Positions 24,189-33,778 are shown, numbered from the stretch's first letter. The stretch: 64,000 bases of DNA from Pseudomonas chlororaphis (GCF_000783395.1 NZ_JSFK01000016.1:235638-299637); one strand, 5' to 3'. The notes: generated by a model not told the origin, from the sequence alone. Numbers and translations are program-made.

Positions 24189-24306
24189 GTCGGGCGACAT
24201 CTCCCCCAAGTGTCGCGCCGATAAAGGTACCAAGGGACCGCGTGCCTTTGTTTTACTCCTAATGGTCTTAACCCGGATTCACCCCCCAGAACCCGGGTTT
24301 TTTTTG
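24189..24306 (+). ncRNA. rgsA: RgsA small regulatory RNA
   Basis: In the 351-bp gap between the tetR gene and tatD, the plus strand carries an intrinsic terminator (AACCCGG at 24270-24276, CCGGGTT at 24293-24299, then Ts). A -10-like CAATACT at 24176-24182 lies about 118 nt before it. RgsA, an RpoS-dependent sRNA of about 120 nt, occupies exactly this position in P. aeruginosa and P. fluorescens. The identification rests on synteny, size and terminator; the ends are estimates. Confidence 0.75.
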
Positions 24307-24325
24307 CCTGCGATTTGGCAAACGG

Positions 24326-25117
24326 CTACAGGGCAGATTTAACACTCGCCAGCGGGAACAGACGCTTGAAGTTCTCGGTGGTCTGCTCGGCAAAACGTTC
24401 GTAGTTCTCACCGCGCAGCATCGCCAGGAATTCCGCCACTTCGCGCACGTACTGCGGCAGGTTGGGTTTGCCGCGATAAGGGATCGGCGCCAGATACGGT
24501 GAATCGGTTTCCACCAGCAAGCGATCCGCCGGGACCTTGCTCGCGACATCGCGCAACGCATCGGCATTGCGGAACGTGACGATGCCCGACAGGGAAATGT
24601 AATAACCCATGTCCAGCGCGGCTTTGGCCATGTCCCAGTCTTCGGTAAAGCAATGCAGCACACCGGCCTGGGGCAACGCCGCTTCGCGCAGCAGTTCAAG
24701 GGTATCGGCACGCGCGCCACGGGTGTGGATGATCACCGGCTTGCCAGTGTGCTGCGCCGCTTGCAGGTGCAGACGGAACGATTCCTGCTGCAGCTCTGCA
24801 GCTTCAGGTTCGTAGTGATAATCCAGACCGGTTTCACCGATCGCCACCACTTTCGGGTGGTTGAGTTCGTGCAGCAGCCAGTCCAACGCAGGCGCCGCGC
24901 CGGGTTGTACATCGAGCGGATGCACGCCGACCGAACAGTCGACATCGTCATAACGCTCAGCCAGGGCTTTGACATCGGCGGCGTTATCGGCACTCACGCC
25001 GATGCACAGGAAGTGCCCTACTCCGCGCCCACGGGCCGCATCCAGTGCAGCATCCAGCGAGCCGTCATGGGCGGCGAGGTCGAGGCGATCAAGGTGACAA
25101 TGGGAATCTACAAGCAT
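24326..25117 (-). CDS. TatD-family metal-dependent DNase
   Basis: A 263-residue TIM-barrel hydrolase. It has the metal motif DSHCHLDR at the N-terminus, GETGLDYHY, the histidine IHTR, HCF and the late ETDSPYLAP. It belongs to the TatD/YcfH group, a 3'-exonuclease or DNA-repair-associated hydrolase. It is the distal gene of the holB-pilZ cluster, as in other pseudomonads. Confidence 0.93.
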   Translation of the reverse strand: MLVDSHCHLDRLDLAAHDGSLDAALDAARGRGVGHFLCIGVSADNAADVKALAERYDDVDCSVGVHPLDVQPGAAPALDWLLHELNHPKVVAIGETGLDYHYEPEAAELQQESFRLHLQAAQHTGKPVIIHTRGARADTLELLREAALPQAGVLHCFTEDWDMAKAALDMGYYISLSGIVTFRNADALRDVASKVPADRLLVETDSPYLAPIPYRGKPNLPQYVREVAEFLAMLRGENYERFAEQTTENFKRLFPLASVKSAL

Positions 25118-25131
25118 AAAAAGACGGCTAC

Positions 25132-25488
25132 TTACATCGTATGAGTGGGACGGTCGGATTTAAGCGCTCCGGCCAGATGGGTTTCGATGCGACTGCGCGC
25201 CGTGTTGTCGCCATCGTTGAACTGTACGCCGACACCGGCAGCGCGATTGCCTTGCGCCCCTTTGGGGGTGATCCAGGCAACCTTGCCGGCCACTGGAATC
25301 TTCTCGGCCTCATCCATCAGGTTGAGCAGCATGAACACCTCGTCGCCCAACCTGTAACTTTTGTTGGTCGGGATGAATAGGCCACCGTTCTTGATGAACG
25401 GCATGTAAGCGGCGTAGAGCACCGACTTGTCCTTGATGGTCAGGGACAAGATGCCGTTGCGCGGCCCCGGGCTGACGGGTTCATTCAT
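25132..25488 (-). CDS. pilZ: Type IV pilus assembly protein PilZ
   Basis: A 118-residue protein nearly identical in pattern to P. aeruginosa PilZ (GPRNGILSLTIKDKSVLYAAYMPF, GLFIPT, ALKSDRPTHTM at the end). It lacks the RxxxR and (D/N)xSxxG motifs that bind cyclic di-GMP in other PilZ domains, as is known for this founding member. It is required for type IV pilus function through PilB/FimX-type partners. The ATG at 25486-25488 has GGAGG upstream. Confidence 0.95.
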   Translation of the reverse strand: MNEPVSPGPRNGILSLTIKDKSVLYAAYMPFIKNGGLFIPTNKSYRLGDEVFMLLNLMDEAEKIPVAGKVAWITPKGAQGNRAAGVGVQFNDGDNTARSRIETHLAGALKSDRPTHTM

Positions 25489-25530
25489 GTTGACCTCCAC
25501 TGCTGATGTTCAGAGTCTAGGTACACATTC

Positions 25531-26514
25531 CTATGTTTGACCAGGCAATCCCGCCCATTGCACCAACAACGCTTCCAGCAGCAGGGCCGGATTGAGGTTG
25601 GCCTTGCTCAGAATTTTCTGGCGCTGGGCGAGAATCCAGTCCTGAATCTCGAGGACTTTGCCTTGCGCACTTTTCTGCGCCAGGTACTGCACGACTTTAC
25701 GCATGTCGGTGAGGCCGAGGCCGGCTTCATCCTGAGTCAGCTGATAACGCAGGATCAGGCTCGACCAATCGCAGAACCAGTCAAACAGACGCAGCATTGG
25801 AATGCTTTTCCATTCTTCGGCCAGTTGCGTCGGCGATTGCTGCTGCTTGAGCAACTTCTTCACGCCTTCGACCACTTGTGCGCGCTGCTCGCGCACGCCT
25901 TGGGATTGCAGACTGACCGCCATCAACGGCGAGCCGGCCGCCAGCGTCAGCAATTCGACACGTTCGTCTTCGGAGCAATCGGGCAGCGCCTGAGCCAGCC
26001 ATTGCAGGCTCATCGCTTCACCGGGCAGCGGACAGGCCTGCTGCACGCAACGACTCTTGATCGTCGGCAGCAAACGACTGGTCTGATGGCTGACCAACAG
26101 CAACACGGTATCGCCGGACGGCTCTTCAAGGCTTTTCAGCAAGGCGTTGGCGGCGTTGATATTCATCGACTCGACCGGCTCGATCAGCACCACTTTGTGC
26201 CCGCCCAGTTGCGCGGTTTGCACCACGAAACTGACCAGATCACGCACCTGATCAACCTTGATGGCCTTGTCGGCTTCTTCCGGTTCGAGAATGTAGTTAT
26301 CAGGATGGCTGCCGGCCTTGAGCAGCAGGCAGGATTTGCACTCGCCGCAGGCTTCCGGCGTCGGCCGCTGGCACAAAAGGCTGGCCATCAGGCGTTCGGC
26401 CAACGCGCGCTTGCCGATACCGGCGGGCCCATGCAGCAGATAGGCGTGAGCGTGCTGCTTACGCCCGGCCAGTTGCTGCCAGAGGCTGTCCTGCCATGGA
26501 TAGGCCTCAGCCAC
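25531..26514 (-). CDS. holB: DNA polymerase III subunit delta'
   Basis: A 327-residue clamp-loader subunit. It has GPAGIGKRALAE at the P-loop position and the zinc module CQRPTPEACGECKSCLL. LEEPSGDTVLLLVSHQTSRLLPTIKSRC is the sensor/SRC region. The GTG start overlaps tmk by eight bases. It loads the beta clamp on DNA. Confidence 0.95.
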   Translation of the reverse strand: MAEAYPWQDSLWQQLAGRKQHAHAYLLHGPAGIGKRALAERLMASLLCQRPTPEACGECKSCLLLKAGSHPDNYILEPEEADKAIKVDQVRDLVSFVVQTAQLGGHKVVLIEPVESMNINAANALLKSLEEPSGDTVLLLVSHQTSRLLPTIKSRCVQQACPLPGEAMSLQWLAQALPDCSEDERVELLTLAAGSPLMAVSLQSQGVREQRAQVVEGVKKLLKQQQSPTQLAEEWKSIPMLRLFDWFCDWSSLILRYQLTQDEAGLGLTDMRKVVQYLAQKSAQGKVLEIQDWILAQRQKILSKANLNPALLLEALLVQWAGLPGQT

Positions 26515-27139
26515 GGGCCAGCTCCAGCAAATTCGGAATCAGGGTATCCAGCGATTGTTGGACCTTGACCAATGGCTGACCGGCATCAATGCGCACATAG
26601 CGCGCAGGATCAGCTTCAGCGCGTTTGAGGAAGGCACTGCGCACTGCCTCGAAAAACGCCCGCCCCTCCAGCTCGAAACGATCCAGACGGCCACGGGCAC
26701 TGGCGCGAGCCAGGCCGATTTCCACCGGCAGATCAAAAATCAGCGTCAGATCCGGACGCAGATCGCCCTGCACAAAAGTTTCCAGCGTGGCGATGCGCTC
26801 CAGCGACAAACCGCGACCGCCACCCTGATAGGCGTAAGTCGAATCGGTGAAGCGATCACACAACACCACCGCACCACGGTTAAGCGCAGGACGGATCACT
26901 TCAGCCAAGTGCTGAGCGCGCGCGGCGAATACCAGCAAGAGCTCGGCGTCCGGGTTCATGACCTCGTCGGCCGGCGCCAGCAGCACATCGCGAATCCGCT
27001 CGGCCAATGGCGTGCCACCCGGCTCACGGGTCAGCACCACCTCGATACCGGCGGCGCGCAGGCGCTCGGCGAGGTATTCGCGGTTGGTGCTTTTGCCGGC
27101 GCCTTCCGGGCCTTCCAGGGTAATAAACAAGCCAGTCAC
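26507..27139 (-). CDS. tmk: Thymidylate kinase
   Basis: A 210-residue dTMP kinase. It has P-loop EGPEGAGKST, LTREPGGTPLAERIRD and the DRF motif (CDRFTDSTYAYQGGGRG), followed by a LID region with Arg residues (ARGRLDRFE). The start is GTG with AAGGA upstream. It lies between mltG and holB in the usual order. Confidence 0.96.
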   Translation of the reverse strand: MTGLFITLEGPEGAGKSTNREYLAERLRAAGIEVVLTREPGGTPLAERIRDVLLAPADEVMNPDAELLLVFAARAQHLAEVIRPALNRGAVVLCDRFTDSTYAYQGGGRGLSLERIATLETFVQGDLRPDLTLIFDLPVEIGLARASARGRLDRFELEGRAFFEAVRSAFLKRAEADPARYVRIDAGQPLVKVQQSLDTLIPNLLELARG

Positions 27140-27158
27140 AGGCAGTCCTTAATCAAAG

Positions 27159-28340
27159 TCATTGCGTGTTTTGTGGGCCGGACGCTTCAGGTGCCGGGGT
27201 CGGCGCAGGCTCCTGAGGCGCAACTTGCGGCAACGATTCCGGCGCTGTATCCGGAGACGCTGCCGGAATCGCTTCCTCGTTGGCTGGAGCGGCTTCAGGC
27301 ATTGTCGCCGGCGCCGGACTGGAGCGGTAATCGGCACGTCGCTTGAGCTGATACTCACGCACCGCATTGTTGTGTGCATCCAGATCATCGGAGAACACAT
27401 GGCTGCCATCGCCACGTGCAACGAAGTACAGGCTGGTGCCGTCCACCGGATTCAGTGCCGCGTGAATCGCTTCACGCCCGACCATCGCAATCGGTGTTGG
27501 CGGCAGCCCGGGAATGACATAAGTGTTATACGCCGTCGGCTCCTTCAAATGAGCACGAGTCAGTTTGCCGTTGTAGCGATCACCCAAACCGTAAATCACC
27601 GTCGGATCGGTCTGCAACTGCATGCCCAGAGCCATACGGCGCACGAAGACCCCGGCAATCTGCCCGCGCTCCTGCGGCACGCCGGTTTCCTTTTCGACCA
27701 GCGATGCCATGATCAGCGCTTGATAAGGTTCGGTATACGGCACATCGGCAGAACGACTTTCCCACTCCTTGGCCAATACCTCGTCGAGACGATCGAAAGC
27801 CTTTTTCAGCAGTTCGGCATCGGACATGCCGCGCACGAAACGGTAGGTATCCGGGAAGAACCGTCCTTCCGGAAACAGTCCTTTATGGCCGATCTTCGCC
27901 ATGACGTCGCTGTCGCTCAAACCGTTGAGGGTCTGTTCGATCTTTTCATCTTTGGCCAGTGCGGCGCGCACTTGATGGAAGTTCCAGCCTTCGACCAGGG
28001 TCAGGCTGTACTGCACCACTTCGCCGCGCTTCCACGAATCGATCAGACCATTGACGGTCATGCCCGGTTGCATGCGGTACTCACCGCTGTGAATCGGCGT
28101 GCCCGCGAGATTGAAGCGCCAATAAACCCGCAGCCAGAACGCATCCTTGATGACGCCATCGGTTTCGAGTCCAAGGAAAGTACGGGTCGGTGTAGAGCCT
28201 TTCGGCACATCCAGCAGTTCTTCCTGCTTGATGTTCAGAGGCTGTTCCAGTGCAGAGTGAATCTTCCAGGCGCTGGCGCCCATCAACAGCCCTGCCAGAA
28301 CCAGTCCGGTTTCCAGCAGCAGCAAAAGTTTACGTCTCAC
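27159..28340 (-). CDS. mltG: Endolytic peptidoglycan transglycosylase MltG
   Basis: A 393-residue YceG-family protein. One N-terminal transmembrane segment (residues 4-24) precedes the periplasmic LysM-like and catalytic domain. The active-site glutamate lies in MASLVEKETGVPQERG, and QTDPTVIYG is conserved. About 60 C-terminal residues form a Pro/Ala/Glu-rich tail not found in E. coli MltG. The enzyme cleaves nascent glycan strands. The start is GTG, just after pabC. Confidence 0.93.
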   Translation of the reverse strand: MRRKLLLLLETGLVLAGLLMGASAWKIHSALEQPLNIKQEELLDVPKGSTPTRTFLGLETDGVIKDAFWLRVYWRFNLAGTPIHSGEYRMQPGMTVNGLIDSWKRGEVVQYSLTLVEGWNFHQVRAALAKDEKIEQTLNGLSDSDVMAKIGHKGLFPEGRFFPDTYRFVRGMSDAELLKKAFDRLDEVLAKEWESRSADVPYTEPYQALIMASLVEKETGVPQERGQIAGVFVRRMALGMQLQTDPTVIYGLGDRYNGKLTRAHLKEPTAYNTYVIPGLPPTPIAMVGREAIHAALNPVDGTSLYFVARGDGSHVFSDDLDAHNNAVREYQLKRRADYRSSPAPATMPEAAPANEEAIPAASPDTAPESLPQVAPQEPAPTPAPEASGPQNTQ

Positions 28341-28343
28341 AAA

Positions 28344-29159
28344 TCAGGCATCCAGTAGGGCGCGGGCAATGGTTTGCAGTTTACGGGTGAGCGGGCCAAC
28401 CGGCCAGCTCAGTGCAGCACAGGCGCGTACCGGCCAGACGCCATACACGCTGTTGCAGACAAACACTTCATCGGCCCATTGCAGCTGTTCGAGGCTGATA
28501 TCGGCGATTTGCGTGGGGATGGCCATTGACTCGGCCTGAAACAATATTTCGGCGCGCATCACACCGGCGACACCGCAACGCTTGAGGTCCGGCGTTATCA
28601 GCACACCGTCGCTTACCAGAAACAGATTGCTGAACACGCCCTCGATCACTCGACCGGCCTGATCGAGCATCAAGCCTTCGGCGTGCTCGCTGTCCTGCCA
28701 CTCGGCACGGGCGAGAACCTGCTCCAGTCGGTTGAGGTGTTTGAGTCCAGCCAGTAAAGGCTGCTTGGACAGTCGCGTGTTGCAGGGAAACAGGCGAACG
28801 CCTTGTTCAGCATGCACAGCAGGATAAGCCGCCGGAGGGTTGCCTTGCAGAATACGTCGGCCCGGCGCCGCAGGGTCGGGCGCATAACCGCGCAAGCCGT
28901 CGCCACGGGTGAGGATGAGCTTGAGCACGCCCTCGCCCATCGCTGCCGCATAGCTCAGCAGCTCATGGCGAATCAGCTCGATATCGGCCGCGATAGCAAG
29001 ACGCGCGCAACCATCGGCCAGACGCGCCAGGTGCCGATCCAGCAGGATCGGCTGGCCGCTACGCACGGCGATCGTCTCGAACAGACCATCACCGTAAGCC
29101 AGGCCGCGATCTTTCAGCGACAGACTGTCAGCCGGTTGACCGTCGACCCAGCAGTCCAT
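28344..29159 (-). CDS. pabC: Aminodeoxychorismate lyase
   Basis: A 271-residue fold-type IV PLP enzyme that forms 4-aminobenzoate for folate. It has DRGLAYGDGLFETI near the N-terminus, the lysine-bearing GLKHLNRLEQVLARAEW and a phosphate-binding C-terminal part. Its ATG shares one base with the fabF stop (TGATG), indicating translational coupling. Confidence 0.94.
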   Translation of the reverse strand: MDCWVDGQPADSLSLKDRGLAYGDGLFETIAVRSGQPILLDRHLARLADGCARLAIAADIELIRHELLSYAAAMGEGVLKLILTRGDGLRGYAPDPAAPGRRILQGNPPAAYPAVHAEQGVRLFPCNTRLSKQPLLAGLKHLNRLEQVLARAEWQDSEHAEGLMLDQAGRVIEGVFSNLFLVSDGVLITPDLKRCGVAGVMRAEILFQAESMAIPTQIADISLEQLQWADEVFVCNSVYGVWPVRACAALSWPVGPLTRKLQTIARALLDA

Positions 29160-30403
29160 CAGCCTGCAAACCGGCGGAATGCCAGGGTGCCATTGGTGCC
29201 GCCAAAACCGAAGGAGTTGGACAGCACGACATCGATATCCATGTTGCGCGCAGTGTGCGGCACGAAATCGAGATCGCAGCCTTCGTCCGGCTCATCGAGG
29301 TTGATGGTCGGCGGCGCTACCTGGCTGTTGATCGCCAGCACGCTGAAGATCGCCTCGACCGCGCCCGCCGCACCCAGCAGGTGACCGGTCATCGACTTGG
29401 TCGAGCTGACCGCGAGTTTGTAGGCGTGATCGCCGAAAACGGTCTTGATCGCGTTGGCTTCGGCGAGGTCGCCAGCCGGAGTCGAGGTACCGTGGGCATT
29501 GATGTACTGCACTTGATCGATGTTGATCTTCGCATCACGCAGCGCGTTGGTGATGCAGCGTGCTGCACCGGCGCCGTCGGCTGGCGGCGAGGTCATGTGG
29601 AACGCATCACCGCTGGTGCCGAAGCCGATCAGCTCGGCGTAGATGGTCGCGCCACGCGCCTTGGCGTGTTCCAGTTCTTCAAGAACCAGTGCACCGGCGC
29701 CGTCGGACAGGACGAAGCCGTCACGACCCTTGTCCCACGGACGGCTGGCGCGGGTTGGTTCGTCGTTGCGGGTCGACAGCGCACGGGACGCGCCGAAGCC
29801 GCCCATGCCCAGACCGCATGCAGCCATTTCGGCACCGCCGGCAATCATCACGTCGGCTTCGTCGTACATGATGTTGCGCGCCGCCATGCCGATGCAGTGC
29901 GTACCGGTGGTGCATGCAGTGGCGATGGCGTAGTTAGGTCCCTGTGCACCCAGGTGGATGGACAGGAAACCGGAAATCATATTGATGATCGAGCCTGGCA
30001 CGAAGAATGGCGAGATTCGACGCGGGCCCGTCTCATGCAGAGTACGGCTGGTTTCTTCGATATTGGTCAGACCGCCAATACCCGAACCCATGGCCACGCC
30101 AATGCGTTCACGGTTGGCGTCGGTGACTTCCAGACCAGCGTTGCGTACGGCTTGAAAGCCTGCGGCGAGACCGTACTGAATGAACAGGTCGAGCTTGCGC
30201 GCTTCCTTGACCGACAGGTATTCCTCGACATTGAAGCCCTTTACCGAGCCGCCAAAGCGGGTGGAATAGGCAGAAAGGTCGGTGTGTTCGATCAGACCAA
30301 TGCCACTGCGGCCAGCCAGAATGCCCTGCCAACTGCTCGGCACATCCGTGCCCAGTGGCGACAACATACCCATACCGGTGACTACGACGCGTCTACGCGA
30401 CAC
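29159..30403 (-). CDS. fabF: 3-oxoacyl-[ACP] synthase II
   Basis: A 414-residue condensing enzyme of fatty-acid elongation. The catalytic triad is complete: Cys in TACTTGTHCIG, His in NAHGTSTPAGD and His in KSMTGHLLGAAG. I place the start at the GTG at 30401-30403, seven bases after AGGAG, because it gives the conserved SRRRVVVTGMGMLSPLG. The longer frame adds 11 unlikely residues. It follows acpP across a terminator-like hairpin. Confidence 0.96.
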   Translation of the reverse strand: MSRRRVVVTGMGMLSPLGTDVPSSWQGILAGRSGIGLIEHTDLSAYSTRFGGSVKGFNVEEYLSVKEARKLDLFIQYGLAAGFQAVRNAGLEVTDANRERIGVAMGSGIGGLTNIEETSRTLHETGPRRISPFFVPGSIINMISGFLSIHLGAQGPNYAIATACTTGTHCIGMAARNIMYDEADVMIAGGAEMAACGLGMGGFGASRALSTRNDEPTRASRPWDKGRDGFVLSDGAGALVLEELEHAKARGATIYAELIGFGTSGDAFHMTSPPADGAGAARCITNALRDAKINIDQVQYINAHGTSTPAGDLAEANAIKTVFGDHAYKLAVSSTKSMTGHLLGAAGAVEAIFSVLAINSQVAPPTINLDEPDEGCDLDFVPHTARNMDIDVVLSNSFGFGGTNGTLAFRRFAG

Positions 30404-30446
30404 AGCACTCTCCTTTTTCAAATGACGATTTTGCATCAGGCCTAAA

Positions 30447-30483
30447 GAAAAAACCGCACGCCATGATGGCAGTGCGGTTTTTC
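30447..30483. terminator. Bidirectional hairpin between acpP and fabF
   Basis: The arms AAAACCGCAC and GTGCGGTTTT carry A and T tracts on both sides. Its place inside the fab cluster would partly terminate the highly expressed acpP transcript. Confidence 0.75.
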
Positions 30484-30511
30484 CATGACAGCAAACAACG
30501 ATTACAAACTA

Positions 30512-30748
30512 TTACGCCTGGTGGCTAGTAACGTAGTCGATTGCAGCTTGTACAGTAGTGATCTTCTCAGCTTCTTCGTCAGGGATTTCGGTCTCGAATT
30601 CCTCTTCCAGAGCCATCACCAGCTCAACGGTGTCAAGGGAGTCGGCACCCAGGTCTTCTACGAAGGAAGCGGTGTTGACCACTTCTTCTTCTTTAACACC
30701 CAGTTGCTCGGCAACGATTTTCTTGACGCGCTCTTCGATGGTGCTCAT
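30512..30748 (-). CDS. acpP: Acyl carrier protein
   Basis: A 78-residue acidic helical protein. The phosphopantetheine attachment site is Ser37 in GADSLDTVEL. It carries acyl intermediates for FabD, FabF and FabG encoded around it. It has its own upstream gap of 196 bp, which should contain a strong promoter. Confidence 0.98.
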   Translation of the reverse strand: MSTIEERVKKIVAEQLGVKEEEVVNTASFVEDLGADSLDTVELVMALEEEFETEIPDEEAEKITTVQAAIDYVTSHQA

Positions 30749-30944
30749 ACCTTGTTTTCACTCCTAATGGACAAATTCAGGCAGCTGGCCAGTGGGTAAG
30801 TGTATAGAAAGACTTTTCAGTTTTTCAACTGAAAGCTTCACTCCTCAAACCCTGCAGCCCTCTGCCTATAAATAGATTGCAGCTTTATAACGGATTTTAG
30901 ACAGCTCGTATGACATTTTTTTGAAGCAATCCGTCACATTTTAC

Positions 30945-31688
30945 TTACATGTACATCCCACCGTTCACCGGGATTGTAGCCCCAGTGACGTATGCCGCAC
31001 CGTCGGATGCAAGAAAAGCGACCACAGACGCGATCTCTTGAGCTTGTCCCAGACGACCCAGCGGAATCTGCGTCTGCAAGGCTTCACGCTGTGCTTCAGG
31101 CAGCTCGCGCGTCATATCGGTGTCGATAAACCCTGGGGTCACCGAGTTGACCGTAATCGAACGCGAACCGACTTCACGCGCCATCGCACGGCTGAAACCT
31201 TCCAGACCGGCCTTGGCGGCTGCATAGTTTACTTGGCCTGCGTTGCCCATGGCACCCACCACCGAGCCAATACTGATAATTCGGCCCCAACGCGCCTTGG
31301 TCATACCGCGCAGAACGCCCTTGGACAGGCGATACAGACTGTTCAGGTTGGTATCGATCACGTCGTACCACTCGTCGTCTTTCATGCGCATCATCAGGTT
31401 ATCGCGGGTGATGCCGGCATTATTGACCAGGATTGCCACTGGCGCACCGAACTGCTCCTGAATGCCCGCCAGTACTGCACTGACCGATTCGTCGCTGGTG
31501 ACGTTGAGTTCGAAACCCGTGCCCTGAATACCGTTTTCTTTCAGGGTGGCAGCAATACGCTCAGCGCCCGAAGCGGAAGTCGCGGTGCCAATGACGATGG
31601 CGCCCTGACGACCCAGTTCCAGCGCGATAGCCTGACCAATGCCACGGCTTGCACCGGTGACCAGTGCAACTTTACCTTGCAGACTCAT
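30945..31688 (-). CDS. fabG: 3-oxoacyl-[ACP] reductase
   Basis: A 247-residue SDR enzyme. It has the NADPH site TGASRGIGQA, NNAGITRDNL, the catalytic Ser in ISIGSVVG, the Tyr-Lys in NYAAAKAG and the C-terminal VNGGMYM. It reduces 3-oxoacyl-ACP in fatty-acid elongation. It lies between fabD and acpP on the same strand. Confidence 0.97.
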   Translation of the reverse strand: MSLQGKVALVTGASRGIGQAIALELGRQGAIVIGTATSASGAERIAATLKENGIQGTGFELNVTSDESVSAVLAGIQEQFGAPVAILVNNAGITRDNLMMRMKDDEWYDVIDTNLNSLYRLSKGVLRGMTKARWGRIISIGSVVGAMGNAGQVNYAAAKAGLEGFSRAMAREVGSRSITVNSVTPGFIDTDMTRELPEAQREALQTQIPLGRLGQAQEIASVVAFLASDGAAYVTGATIPVNGGMYM

Positions 31689-31704
31689 GCAAGTTTCTCC
31701 TGAT

Positions 31705-32643
31705 TCAGGCTTGCGCTGCGCGAGCGGCAGCGAAAGCGTCTGGGGTATTGAGGTTGGAAGTCGCCACGCCTTCAGCGCAGCGCTTGTTCAGGCCGGCCAG
31801 GACTTTACCCGGGCCGCATTCGACCAGATTGGTCGCGCCCTTGGCGGCCAGAGTCTGTACCGACTCGACCCAGCGCACAGGCTTGTACAATTGTTCGAGC
31901 AGATCACGCTTGAGGGTTTCCAGATCGGCCGGCACTTGCGCGCTGACGTTCTGAACGACCGGAATCTGCGGCGCCTGCCAGTCGATGGCGGCGATGGATT
32001 CGGCAAAGCGCTCGGCGGCCGGACGCATCAGCTCGCAGTGCGACGGCACGCTCACTGGCAACGGCATGGCGCGCTTGGCACCACGCGCCTTGCAGCCTTC
32101 AATGGCACGCTCGACAGCAGCCTTGGCACCAGCGATCACCACCTGACCCGGCGAGTTGAAGTTGACGGCGCTGACCACCTCACCTTGCGCAGCTTCAGCG
32201 CAGGCAGCCAACACGTCGGCATCCTCCAGACCGAGAATGGCAGCCATGCCGCCCTGCCCGGCCGGAACGGCTTCCTGCATCAACTGACCACGGCGCTCAA
32301 CGAGCTTCACCGCATCAGCCAGTGTCAGGCTGCCAGCAGCGACCAGCGCGCTGTATTCACCCAGGCTGTGACCGGCAACAAAAGCCGGACGCGCACCACC
32401 CTCAGCCAGCCACAGACGCCACAGGGCGATCGAAGCGGTCAGAATGGCCGGTTGGGTTTTATCGGTTTGATTGAGCTGTTCTTCCGGGCCCTGCTGGGTC
32501 AGTGCCCACAGGTCATAACCCAGAGCCTCAGAGGCTTCTTTGAAAGTTTCGAGGATCAACGGATATTCCGCGCCCAGCTCGGCCAGCATGCCGAGGGACT
32601 GCGAACCTTGTCCTGGAAAGACGAATGCGAGGGAAGCAGACAT
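31705..32643 (-). CDS. fabD: Malonyl-CoA:ACP transacylase
   Basis: A 312-residue enzyme loading malonate on ACP. The N-terminal VFPGQGSQ, the nucleophile elbow GHSLGEYSAL and the catalytic His in VPSHCELM are present. The frame is open 36 codons upstream, but the ATG at 32641-32643 begins the standard MSASLAFVFPGQG. Confidence 0.97.
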   Translation of the reverse strand: MSASLAFVFPGQGSQSLGMLAELGAEYPLILETFKEASEALGYDLWALTQQGPEEQLNQTDKTQPAILTASIALWRLWLAEGGARPAFVAGHSLGEYSALVAAGSLTLADAVKLVERRGQLMQEAVPAGQGGMAAILGLEDADVLAACAEAAQGEVVSAVNFNSPGQVVIAGAKAAVERAIEGCKARGAKRAMPLPVSVPSHCELMRPAAERFAESIAAIDWQAPQIPVVQNVSAQVPADLETLKRDLLEQLYKPVRWVESVQTLAAKGATNLVECGPGKVLAGLNKRCAEGVATSNLNTPDAFAAARAAQA

Positions 32644-32767
32644 GTAACAAGCCCCTAATGATCTTGTCGTCGGAAAATGACGCCCCACTGAGGGACGCAA
32701 GAAACTGACAGTTTGGATGGCCCTTTGAACCGGGCGGTCACATTTAAGCATTGTCCGACGAAAACGC

Positions 32768-33778
32768 CTAAGACAACAAATCCTCCAGACGACCGTGGAG
32801 GCGTTCGGGCAAGTTCTCCTGAATCTCGATCAGCGCGCGCTGAATCGCACTCTGAAAGCCCTGAACCCCGGCCGAACCGTGACTTTTCACGACGATGCCC
32901 TGCAAACCGAGGAAGCTTGCGCCGTTATGTCGCGCCGGTGCCAGATCCGCCTGCAAACGCTTCATCAGCGGCAACGCCAAAGCCCCCACTGCACGGGAAG
33001 CCAGATTCTTTTTGAACAGTGCCTCGATGCGCGCCGCAATCATCGTTGCCAGGCCTTCGCTGGACTTGAGCAGGATGTTGCCGACAAAACCGTCGCACAC
33101 CACGACATCGGCCTCGCCACGATACAAGCCGTCGCCTTCAATGAAGCCAATGTAGTTGATGCCACGAGCAGCCTGCAGCAGCGTCGCCGCGAGCTTGACC
33201 TGCTGATTGCCCTTGATGTCTTCAGTGCCGATGTTCAATAACGCCACGCGCGGACGATTGATCCCCAGCGTCTGCGCCGCCACCGAGCCCATCACCGCAA
33301 ACTGCAGCAGGTGCTCGGCGCTGCAATCGACATTGGCGCCCAGATCGAGCAACTGGCAAAAACCCTTCTGCGTCGGAATCGCCGCCACCATCGCCGGACG
33401 ATCAATGCCCGGCAACGTCTTCAATACAAATCGCGACAGCGCCATCAACGCACCGGTATTGCCGGCACTGACACAAGCCTGAGCCTTGCCATCACGCACC
33501 AGCTCAAGGGCGACACGCATCGACGAATCCGGCTTGCCACGCAAGGCCTGGGTCGGTTTTTCGTCCATGGTGATGACTTCGCTGGCCCCGACAATTGTCA
33601 GGCGCGCGCGATCGGCAGCCGATTGGCCGTTGATCAATTCTTCAAGAAGGGAGGGTTGACCGACGAGGGTCAGGTGCAGCGAGGGCGTAGCAGAAAGGCA
33701 AGCAAGGCTGGCCTGAACAATGCTGCGGGGACCGAAGTCCCCGCCCATTGCGTCAATCGCGATGACTTGAGCGGACAA
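32768..33778 (-). CDS. plsX: Phosphate acyltransferase PlsX
   Basis: A 336-residue enzyme making acyl-phosphate from acyl-ACP for phospholipid synthesis. The N-terminus IAIDAMGGDFGP and VSAGNTGALMA are typical. The only sensible start is TTG at 33776-33778, four bases after the rpmF stop; no ATG or GTG precedes the conserved region. The weak start and tight spacing suggest coupling with rpmF. Confidence 0.95.
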   Translation of the reverse strand: MSAQVIAIDAMGGDFGPRSIVQASLACLSATPSLHLTLVGQPSLLEELINGQSAADRARLTIVGASEVITMDEKPTQALRGKPDSSMRVALELVRDGKAQACVSAGNTGALMALSRFVLKTLPGIDRPAMVAAIPTQKGFCQLLDLGANVDCSAEHLLQFAVMGSVAAQTLGINRPRVALLNIGTEDIKGNQQVKLAATLLQAARGINYIGFIEGDGLYRGEADVVVCDGFVGNILLKSSEGLATMIAARIEALFKKNLASRAVGALALPLMKRLQADLAPARHNGASFLGLQGIVVKSHGSAGVQGFQSAIQRALIEIQENLPERLHGRLEDLLS

